Source: Isoetes taiwanensis (taxonomy: Eukaryota > Streptophyta > Lycopodiopsida > Isoetales > Isoetaceae). From it: a stretch of DNA of 64,000 nucleotides. This document shows, one piece after another, positions 12,201 to 20,565 of the stretch (within the stretch, counting starts at the first letter, position 1; every line of letters starts with the position of its first letter). The stretch is from contig JAJEKV010000012.1 of assembly GCA_021234155.1 (NCBI GenBank), positions 8,334,448-8,398,447 of the forward strand, written 5' to 3'. The translations under genes and the position numbers were made by a program. Under the pieces are notes generated by a model, which saw nothing but the letters and a program-made list of their open reading frames with translations, made no database searches and had not been told where the DNA came from.

Positions 12201-12754
12201 AAGCTCAGAATATTTATCAAGTTCAGGCTCCACCTGCGAGTCTGCCTCTGTCATCCTACCCCCGAATATCTTCGATCCTTGGGGAGAAATGACTCTTGAT
12301 CAGGACCAGGCTGTGGCTGCCTTGCTTGACCCCTACCTGGCTCCTTGCAATCGAATCCAACGCGTTGATCACTTTTCAGATGCTGACACTCCTGCAACTC
12401 CTGTTGATGTACACGCCGTCATGAAGCAACCACTGCTAGATGAAACTGAGCAACCTCTCTTTTTCACCACGCAAAGTGCCACGCATCCGGTTATGCTCCA
12501 ACCTCCTGCACACATTGTCCAGGATACTGAAGTCATACCCCATATTCAGACTCCCGAAGTCGAGATTGTGGACGTTGGCAACAATCAACCTGTCCGCATT
12601 GCCGCAAATCTTAGGCTCCTTATCGTAGCGGGGCCGTCAAAGTACATTCAAAAAATTCAAACACATTTTCGCCTGGAGTTACAAAGATCTTCGGGGAATC
12701 AACAAAAGCTTGGGGGAACTCACCATTCCTACCAAATCTGATGCACGACCAGTG

Positions 12755-12757
12755 TAG
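12755..12757 (+). promoter_or_regulatory. In-frame UAG before RT (candidate readthrough codon), element A
   Basis: The frame reads ...DARPV-UAG-QRQYRLNP...: the stop interrupts an otherwise continuous frame between the protease linker and RT. The next codons are CAA CGA, one base off the CAR-YYA readthrough context. The same UAG is at the same codon in element B. Confidence 0.6.
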
Positions 12758-13990
12758 CAACGACAGTACAGGCTCAACCCTAATTACCGTGATCGCGTCA
12801 AGGCGGAAATTGACAAACTCCCTTCTTGCCGCGGGTTTGATCTATGAGGTCAAACATTCCGAATGGGTGAGCCCCATCGTCATTGCCCTTAAGCACAATG
12901 GTAAGATCCGCGTGCGTGTGGACTATCGGAAACTCAATCGGGCCCCGCGAGGCGTGATCATTTTCCACTTCCCTTCACAGACCAAGTTCTGGAAGAAGTG
13001 GCTGGACATGAGATGTACTCCTTTATGGATGGTTTTTCTGGCTACAATCAGATCTCCATCAAAGACTCTGATCAACTCAAGACCACTTTCACCACCCCGT
13101 GGGGCACTTTTGCCTACAAGGTGGTTCCTTTTGGATTATCCAACTCTCCTTCAACATTTCAACGCATCATGCTCTCAGTTTTTCATGATTTCATGAAGGA
13201 AAATCCCTTCTTGCAAATTTTTCAAGATGACTTCTCGCCTACTGAGTTCCATGGCTGACCATTTGGATAAATTGGAACTTCGTCTTCCGAAATGTGATGA
13301 GTCCCGGCATTAGTCTCAATCCCGAGAAATGCACCTTAAGGCGTCACTTCGGTGTTCGTTAGGCCATGTTGTCGACAAAGCAGAATCACCACCGATCCCC
13401 GCCAAAATGGGTTTGTGTGCTCAAGGCTCAAGCACCAGCCAATATCAAGGAGACACGCTCTTTTGGGGGAAAGGTCAATTATTACTCCACCTTCATACCG
13501 GATGGCAGCCATTTGCATCCCATTCATAAACTCACGGGTGACGAATCCACGGGCTTGGAATCCCCAAAGGAAGCCGCTTCCAACAACCGAAGCTTTTTGC
13601 TTACTCGTGCACCGGTTCTTGTTCCTCCTCAATGGGACAAGCCCTTTCACGTTCATGTCGATGTCTCGGCGTTTGCTATTGGAGCTGTTCTTTCTCAAGA
13701 ATATGATGCGCACACTGACAAACCAAATCGCTACGCCAGCCGAAAACTCAATTCTGGCTGGCGCAACTATTCTCGCCGCGGGCGTGAAGCTTTGGGTCTC
13801 ATTTTTTACGTGTCCAACGCTTCCCGTCATTACCTTTTGGGCAGTCAAATCAAGTTCTTTGTGGACCACCAAGCACTCCTCTATTTGATCAACAAGTCCA
13901 CGCCCACGGGCGCATTGCTTTCGTTGGGTCCTTCTTCTCCAAGAATTTGCTCCTTTTGAAATCGTTCATAAGGTGGCAAATCTCATGTTG
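12758..13990 (+). pseudogene. pol: Reverse transcriptase-RNase H of element A
   Basis: Copies element RNA into DNA. RT motifs in order: EVKHSEWVSPIV (about 12845), VDYRKLN (12919), MDGFSGYNQI (about 13026), FTTPWGTFAYKVVPFGLSNSP (about 13090) and the catalytic IFQDDFS (about 13216). The connection region has NIKETRSFGGKVNYYS. RNase H follows with HVHVDVSAFAIGAVLSQ (first Asp), the region aligned with EREALG, and FFVDHQALLYL (about 13857). At least four frame changes break the frame (near 12825, 12945, 13240 and 13330). The motifs match gypsy RT; the catalytic residues are present. Confidence 0.8.
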
Positions 13991-14269
13991 TTCCGGATTA
14001 TCTTTCACGCATCCACCACGGATGATCCATGGAACGGGGTCTCGAGGCGCTTTTCACGATGCTCAGCTCTTTTTAGTCACGGCAACACCACATTGGTTCC
14101 ATGATTTTCAGCAGTACCTCCTCACAGGTGCTCTTCCACCAGAAGATGAGACGCTCTCTCCTGCCAAGCGACAATCCCGTCGCCATCAATTTTCTCAGAG
14201 GTCCGTGACTACACCATGGTTGCGGACATCTCTACAAAAGGGTAAGGACACCATCCGCCCGACGGCTGT

Positions 14270-15425
14270 GTTCTACCTCATGAAGTTCGGACATTGTTCG
14301 AGAAGCTCATCAAGGGCTCGGTGGTGGTCATTTTCATGGTGACACCACGGCACGAAAAATCCTTCTAGCCGGGTATTATTGGCCCACGCTCTTCAAAGAT
14401 GCTCACGCCCACGCCCGCCCGTGTGACGCTTGCCCGGGGTGGTGGGGCGCCCACGGCGTGGTGGCGCTCTTCCCTTGGCCGGCCGCCAGCGCCACTTCCC
14501 TTCAGCAAATGGGGAATGGACTTTGTGGGACCTATAGATCCTCCCCCGCTGCGGCACACTTTCGTGCGATACATTCAGTTCTCACTGACTACGCCACCAA
14601 ATGGGCGGAAGCTTGTGCCCTTCCAGACAACACTGCTGCAAGCACAGCTAGAGTCCTCTATCAACAAATTATCACGCGATTCGGCTGCCCCACGGAGCTG
14701 GTCAGTGACCGTGGTGTTCATTTCATCAATCATACTATCAAGGAGCTGACGGATTATCTCCTGATACATCATCACAAGAGCACACCTTACTATCCTCAAG
14801 GCAATGGGTTGGCAGAAAGCACCAACAAAACTCTGGTCACCATTCTCAAGAAAATTTGTGACGCTTCCCGCACAGATTGGCAGACAAAACTTCCTACTGT
14901 TCTTTGGGCCTACAATACTTGTTTCAAGATTGCTACTGGTCACACTCCTTTTAAATTGGTTTATGGTCAGGAAGCTCTCATGCCGTTTGAATACATCCTT
15001 CCAACACTCCGTTTTCAACTGGCTACTGCTCATAATCCACCTGCTGCACTCAAAGAACGGGTCTATCAATTAGAACAGTTGGATGAACTTCGAAGGGATG
15101 CTTATATTCGTGTTCTTCATGGACAACAGTTGCAAAAATCTTTACATGACAAACGTTTGAAGACAAAAACATTCAAAGAAGGAGATTTGGTTCTTCTTTA
15201 TGATTCCGTGTACAAAATTTTTAGGGTAAACTCAAGTTTCGTTGGCTTGGCCCTTATCAAATTGTTCAAGTGGTTAGACCAAGCGTTTTCCAACTAGCTG
15301 AGTTAGATGGCACTCCATTACCTACATTGGTTAATGGTTTTCGTCTCAAAGCATTTCATCACACAGAAAGTGAACATCAACACACAGAGACAGTTCAAGA
15401 TGCAAACACCACAGAAAGTGACTAG
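14270..15425 (+). pseudogene. Integrase of element A
   Basis: Inserts element DNA. The zinc-binding HHCC region at 14270-14440 is frame-broken. The core has MDFVGPI (first Asp, about 14518), VSDRGVHF (second Asp, about 14704) and GNGLAESTNK (Glu, about 14815), open from 14458 to about 15220. A conserved C-terminal part follows, with a WLGPYQI-like GPY/F motif across a frameshift near 15225-15260, then LDGTPLPTLVNGF. The frame ends ...ESD-TAG at 15423-15425; element E ends the same way (SD-TAG). No chromodomain is seen after the GPY/F part. Confidence 0.8.
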
Positions 15426-15566
15426 AAAGGCGGTATATTATATTATAGTGGAGATTTTTTTTACAAAATGTGGGCATGACCCTCAATTTATTTTCGCTAT
15501 GGGCGCGCCCTATATACAAAAAGCGGGCTCGAGCCCTATTTACTAAGTCCTAAGAGGAAAAACCCT

Positions 15567-15821
15567 CTACTCCGGGTTCGGAGCAGAGGTGATGCGGAGG
15601 AGATGGTAGAGGTTCTGCTCCGGATCCCAGCGAAGGTGCAGAACCACCTCCATCCCGTTGGTCTTCGGGTCGGGATGTTCAGCCATCCCGGCACACCAGC
15701 CGTCCATGCGAATGCCACGGTTGTGGCAGCGCCAGAGATCCAGACAATTCATCTTACAAGTGATCCACTCCTGACAGTTAGTGGGCATTGTGCAATCTTC
15801 GTTCAAGCCAGCGGCGGCCAT
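15567..15821 (-). CDS. Antisense Cys/Trp-rich small ORF of element A
   Basis: An 84-codon frame opposite to gag-pol, between integrase and the long sense ORF. Start: ATG at 15821-15819 in a good context (AAGATGGCC), 45 bp from an antisense TATA box; an upstream ATG (about 15832) is in another frame. The product contains CTMPTNCQEWITCKMN, then LDLWRCHNRGIRMDGW, AEHPDP and LHLRWDPEQNLYHLLRI. It has no signal peptide or membrane segment and matches no family I know. The same frame is found in elements B, D and E. In 75 aligned codons between A and E I counted by hand about 21 synonymous and 11 amino-acid changes plus one stop, which supports coding. The position recalls the antisense gene reported in Grande-type (Tat) retrotransposons; no sequence similarity to it is claimed. 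Confidence 0.65.
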   Translation of the reverse strand: MAAAGLNEDCTMPTNCQEWITCKMNCLDLWRCHNRGIRMDGWCAGMAEHPDPKTNGMEVVLHLRWDPEQNLYHLLRITSAPNPE

Positions 15822-15858
15822 CTTGGCGCCATCGGATGCCTTCGTTTTCTCGGTTAGT

Positions 15859-15866
15859 CTTATATA
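15859..15866 (-). promoter_or_regulatory. TATA box for the antisense small ORF (element A)
   Basis: The minus strand reads GGCTATATAAGA, a consensus plant TATA box 45 bp upstream of the antisense ATG. The same TATATAAG is 43-47 bp upstream of the homologous ATG in B, D and E. Confidence 0.6.
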
Positions 15867-16372
15867 GCCAAGCGAGGAACTCCTTGTCGGCGATGGACCA
15901 ATCACACAAATCGCCAGCGTGTTTGCAATGCAAAATTTGTTTCTAAAATGAGAATGTTCTCCCGTAGCATATCTAGCCATGGTACCTTCCGACACATTCC
16001 TTTTAATGATATCCCACTTCGAGGTTGCCCGGCATTGAATGCCATTCCTTCTTTCCACTTTCGTCGAACATTAATAGGTGTCCTTTGCCATCTGTCACAT
16101 CCGGTCTTTCTTTCACGTCTCATCCTCACCGTTCATTGCTTCTCCCTTATGTTTTTGGGACTTAGCCAAATTTTTGCCTCTCAATACCCTTCTTAGCATC
16201 TTTTGACACTGGCACCATCAGCGGTTCGGTTTGCACTCTTCATACCTCTTAAGCCTCGGTTATTAAGCCCTAAAACAAACCTTTTTCGTTCCTCTGCGCC
16301 CTTGGTCCTCCGTGCTTTCGACTTTTCGTCTTCCGCCTTTGGCATCCCTCTTCGTTCCAGCACATCATTCCC

Positions 16373-19290
16373 ATGGCTCCCCAAGATTTTCTACACTTCA
16401 AACTCTTTGCTCCCAAGGATCCACCCTTTTTGCATCTGTATCCTTCTTGGCGCCCACTTTCCAGGTTGAAGCCCTTGTTGGCCCAAATAAAGAAGTCATT
16501 TGAGCGACACCAGCTTCTGAATTCTCTCAAATGGAACTTCCGGCTCCAAATCGACCCGATTCGCGGCGGTTCATCGCCAATATCGTTAACGACCGCAAGG
16601 TTACACCCTTGTGGTCGATGGCACCACTATTTCGTTGACTCAACATTTGATTTACGAGGTATTTCATATTCCCTTGCACACCCCCTTGTGTATCATGGTC
16701 TACTATCTGAGGATATCGATGTCCGCGAGTTTGGTGCACCGCTTATCATGCCAATGTCCATCGTCGACCAATATCGACAAGCCTCCACGAAACCTTTGTT
16801 AAATTTACGTGGCGAAAATTCCTTGGGTATTCTATCAAGAACACCCATATCAATAAGCCTTTCTATAACCTGGTCCTCAGCGCTGCTACACACTCCAAAC
16901 ACCACATAGATTGGCCCCAAATGATGTTCTATCGTCTTCTCCAAGAAATGGACCTTCCGGGGTACCACTTCCATTTCTGAAGTTTCGTGGGAGGCCACTT
17001 TCAAGCCCTCATCCGTCACTACTTCCCTCCCACACCACCAAATTCTCATAATTCCACTTTCAGCGCCCTTCCCATCACTCACCAAGTTGGCACTTCACGC
17101 CAGTCTTCCATTTGGTCATGTCCACGGTCCACACCCATGTCACTTTGTCTCCTCCTCCGCTACACCATCCACTTCACACCATTTTTCCCAAACATCCCAA
17201 ACCCGGGCAACAAAGCAAGCTCCACCACCACAACACCCTGCGTCGGTTGTTGTATCATTATCGGCCAGGATGCTCAAGCTGCTGCTCTCAAGTTACAAGA
17301 ATCCCAAGAAGCTCTTATGGCGGGGGTTCAACGGGCACTAGAGGCCTCGATGCGGTACACGGGACCTTCAAGCCGCGAATGCCCAAGTTGCAGCTTTGGA
17401 GGCCAAACTTCAAGACAAGCATGAAGCTCTCTTACGGGCTCATGCAGATCTCAAAAGTACACAAGCTCAAGTCAGCCAACTTCGCGAGATCAACGGGTTT
17501 AGCTCGGTCGAAATTGGACTTTATTGGAGCACAACAAGTCCAAAGCCGCTCTCCCGAGTACCAAGGACTTGAGATATTGCTAAACTCAATGCCTTGTACT
17601 CTGAGCGGTGAGAATTTCAGCACTCAAGTTCAAAATCTTTCAGCCGGGGCGCTCAAGTCGCCTCCTTGACGGGGCTCGGCTTTCTACGCATGACCATTTC
17701 GGCTCACCTCTCTTCAAGATCGCCTACGAGGTGCGAAGCGAGAGATCTTGGATGGCGGAGATTGCCGTGCCGTCTCAATACACACAGGAAATCTTCCTCC
17801 CGGGTCAATCCTTCTCGAAGCGGGTCCGTGACGATCCGCCTGCTTTGCTTTCGAAAGGGACAATCAGGGATCCGTGATCTCGAACAACGGCTGCAGCAAG
17901 CTATTGATCTGGCGATGAGGCTCAAGCAAAACTTGGCGCCCATACCGCAATTCTTCCGCGAGAATGCTGTTGACTTCCAGTTCCCCTCCGCTATCATGAT
18001 TATGTGGTTGCTCGACGCCACCTCTTCCTTCGAAGTGGCATGCGGCCGATGGCCCAATGGATATCCCCTCGGCGCAAAGGAGATTTTTCTTGGTTTGGCG
18101 AGAACTCTCCATTGAAGACAAAGGGTTGTCTTTGTGCCCTTGTCGTCTTTGATCTCATGCGTGCCCGATCCGGACTTTATCACATTGAGTGGTTCAGCCC
18201 ATGGCTTACATATTTCATGATTTCTATCCGGGTGATACGGAAAACTTTGGAAATGGGCCACGCCGACTTTTCGGGGTGACCTTAATGCTTGTGCAATGGG
18301 TGCTTCGGGATAACAATCCATATCTTGCGGATCTGCTCGGACCCAAACTCTTCATCGAGTACATGCCCGAGCTTGCCAATCATTTATCTCTCGCAAGCGG
18401 AAGCGCCGCAACAAATCAAGAAGTATCTAGGACATCCCGGAGGATCTTCCCTATGCACAAATCTATATGCGGCACCTCACCTGGTTACAATCGATTACAA
18501 GCTCGTTGGATAGCAAGGCGGTCCCCACGGGATGGGATAGCCCCTCAACTCTCAACTCTCTGCTTCTCTTTGGGATCGTTGGTGTCAGGCACTTGATCCA
18601 GATCTTGTCAGTCAATTCAGGGAGACCGCTCAGCAACCCATGCCCACGGGCATGGTTCCTTCTCCCTATGCTTCCCTAGGCGTACCTCCACGCCCCCGGG
18701 TTCTGACTTCGATTGGCGCCTTCCTTTTGGACCAAGGTCATGGATGGTCATGCGGCCGGACACCACCTCGGATCTCGACGGATCTCGGTGGGATCCACGT
18801 TTTGTTCGCCGCTCACATTGGGAAGAAGGTGCCACTCTGGACAACACCACCAATTGGATCTACATTGCTAATAAGCGTGGTTGGCAACAGCCCGCGGATG
18901 CGCTTCATGGTCTCAACACCTTCTTGCAGAATGCCTCCACCTCACCGATCCTTCCGTCCATCTTCAAGCGGGGATTTTGCGCTGCCCTCAAATGCATTTT
19001 CTTTGAGCTCCTTAAATCGGCGGCGTCCCATTTTTCTTTGCAATCCAAATGCGGCGTCGGTGCCTTTGGCCTTGTGACTGTCTCCTCATGGAATGTCATT
19101 ACATTTCTTTCGGGACGCCCACGCTGCCCTTGAAGACATGGTACGCTCTCGCTTTCTTATTGATGCTGATCCTGCCCTTGGCCAAAACACACCTCAAGCT
19201 CTTCAATCACGCCAAGATCTCATCAGCCCGGTACCATAATGGTGCCCGTCCTCACTCGCGTGAGGATCACTTTCGAACAGATGGCTTCCC
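16373..19290 (+). pseudogene. Long sense ORF after pol, element A (unknown function)
   Basis: Homologous to the B ORF at 27610-30632 and present in all four copies; the start ATG (MAPQDFLHF...) aligns in all. It occupies the position of envelope-like or extra ORFs in Athila/Tat-type elements. The region has an alpha/beta-looking N-terminal domain (DGTTISLTQHL, later NTHINK-like and HIDWPQMMF), a coiled-coil-like middle (17270-17600), a segment with EQRLQQAIDLAMRLKQN (about 17880), and a C-terminal part with DPRFVRRSHWEEGATLDNTT and NWIYIANKRGWQQ (about 18795-18900). No signal peptide or clear transmembrane helix is seen, so an envelope glycoprotein is not supported. Many frame changes; the end is approximate. 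Confidence 0.5.
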
Positions 19291-19332
19291 GCCCTCAAAC
19301 GCTTCCTCCTTTTCTTCACTCGAGTGTCGTTT

Positions 19333-19342
19333 GGTGGGGGAG
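19333..19342 (+). other. Polypurine tract, element A
   Basis: GGTGGGGGAG directly before the 3' LTR; primes plus-strand DNA synthesis. Identical to the tract at 30691-30700 in B. Confidence 0.8.
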
Positions 19343-19923
19343 TGTTAGTCTGTGCCTCACAGTGCAGGACTATTCATGCATCTGACGAACCGGGTCAAGC
19401 TCAAGGATCCTCGGTCAACCACGGGTTGGACATCCAAGGCTCCACAGAAGACCAAGCGGCCAGACCCCGCATGATCAAAGCCTTTGGTCTGTCAACAAGA
19501 GGCGCCCGCTCGGACAAGTGGTGACCCGTCAGCGTCGGCGTCAGCGTGATTCTAGGCACTTCAAGAGGCACCGCCAACATTCCTGCAAATCAGGCCTCCT
19601 TCCAGGAGTCGGCACCGAGATCAGTCAGAGTGTCTATATTGGGCCCAAGGCCATTGTACTATATATATGAGTAGAGTTAGCACATAAGTTTTTAGATGAG
19701 TTTTGAGTCTTGTCTCCTTTCAGTTTTCTCTCTATTGCGAGAGCTCATGTATTTTCATCATTGATATCAAGGAAGCTTATCATCTTTCTCTCATTTGTTC
19801 TGTTTTCTTCTTTTTCTTCTCTTCTTGCAAATCCCGCGTGACATAGTCCCCCGGACTCTCCTGTTAGATCCACGGGTCCTCACGGAGGCTGTCTTCGAGT
19901 TCGAACCCGGAACCCCAAGCTTG
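19343..19923 (+). repeat. Element A 3' LTR
   Basis: Begins TGTTAGTCTGTGCC and matches 8839-9414. The last bases differ from the 5' LTR (CCCCAAGCTTG against CCCCAAACA), so the exact end is uncertain by a few bases. Confidence 0.85.
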
Positions 19924-19928
19924 GTCAT
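19924..19928 (+). repeat. Target-site duplication of element A, right copy
   Basis: GTCAT, matching 8834-8838. The uninterrupted B LTR at about 30786 reads GGTCATCAAAAGCC, confirming that the flanks join within one LTR. Confidence 0.7.
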
Positions 19929-20412
19929 CAAAAGCCCATGAAAAAGCCGTGAGAAGGCCGCATAAAAGAAAGGGCACGCCGTCTAAGAAGAGGCAAAGAA
20001 CAGACAAGTGACGGCCCGTCAGCGTCAGCGTGATTTCAGGCATTCCAAGAGGCACCGCCAGCATTCCCGCAAATCAGGCCTCCTTCCAGGAGTCGGCACC
20101 GAGATCTGACAGAGTGTCTATATTGGGCCAAAGGCCATTGTACTATATATATGAGTAGAGCTAGCATTCGAGTTTTAGATGAGTTTTTTGTTCTTGTCTC
20201 CATCATTTTCTCTCTCGATTGCGAGAGCTCATGTATTCTGATTGATATCAAGAAGTTTCCTTCACACATTTGTGTTTCTGTTGTCTTTTTGTTTCCCTTT
20301 TTCTTGTTCTTTTGTAAATCCCGCATGACACAGCTCCCGAATTCTCCTGTCTGATCCAAGGGTCCTAACAGAGGGCTGTCTTGCAGGAGTTCCCGAACCC
20401 AGACCCCAAACA
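19929..20412 (+). repeat. Element B 5' LTR, right fragment
   Basis: Continues the LTR interrupted at 8838: starts CAAAAGCC and runs to CCCCAAACA. Together with 8747-8838 it gives an LTR of about 576 bp. TATA box at 20144-20152. Confidence 0.85.
20144..20152 (+). promoter_or_regulatory. LTR TATA box (element B)
   Basis: TATATATAT in the context GTACTATATATATGAGTAGAGC, as in the other LTRs. Confidence 0.55.
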
Positions 20413-20413
20413 C

Positions 20414-20431
20414 TGTCGCCGCTGCCGGATC
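20414..20431 (+). other. Primer binding site, tRNA-Asp-like (element B)
   Basis: TGTCGCCGCTGCCGGATC right after the LTR. It differs from the tRNA-Asp complement TGGCGCCGTTGCCGGGGATC by two substitutions and a short deletion. Identical in element E. Confidence 0.65.
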
Positions 20432-20457
20432 TAATCTTTCTTTTCTTCTTTTCACCA

Positions 20458-20565
20458 TGTCTCATCGTGTTTCACCCCTGAAGACCTTCTTTGCCAAACG
20501 GCGGCTCGTTTGGAGTGCCATCAACGTCGCGAGGCTGTTCGGGATATGTATGACAATGCTTATGA
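20458..20565 (+). pseudogene. gag: gag N-terminus of element B, up to inversion breakpoint
   Basis: ATG in CACCATGTCTCATCG, 45 bp after the LTR. In element E (56086) the same stretch is open as MSHRSFTPEDLLWP and continues RREAVRDMYDNAYE, which fits A's remnant; in B one- or two-base differences shift the frame. After about 36 codons the sequence switches to the reverse complement of the protease-RT linker, cutting gag from its remainder. Confidence 0.65.

Larger units (their letters stand above)
8839..19923 (+). mobile_element. LTR retrotransposon A (Ty3/gypsy), nested in element B
   Basis: An 11.1-kb element with 576- and 581-bp LTRs, PBS, gag, protease, UAG, RT, RNase H, integrase, antisense small ORF, long sense ORF and polypurine tract. 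It belongs to the same lineage as B but to a distinct subfamily: the LTRs and coding regions align throughout yet differ clearly. It lies in B's 5' LTR with a GTCAT duplication, so it is younger than B. No chromodomain follows the integrase, and the protease motif DGGS, extra ORFs and tRNA-Asp-like PBS fit the Athila/Tat side of Ty3/gypsy. All long frames are interrupted, partly perhaps by base-calling errors. Confidence 0.9.

Noticed and set aside
13336-13888. 178-codon ORFs on both strands
   Set aside because: Shadow frames of the RT-RNase H coding region of element A.
16373-19290. Post-pol ORF as a retroviral-type envelope gene
   Set aside because: Position fits, but no signal peptide, transmembrane helix or cleavage site can be seen; a coiled coil alone is not enough.
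19606-19622. GAGTCGGCACCGAG in the LTRs resembling a guide-RNA scaffold segment
   Set aside because: A short chance match repeated only because the LTR is repeated; no CRISPR-like array or related gene is present.
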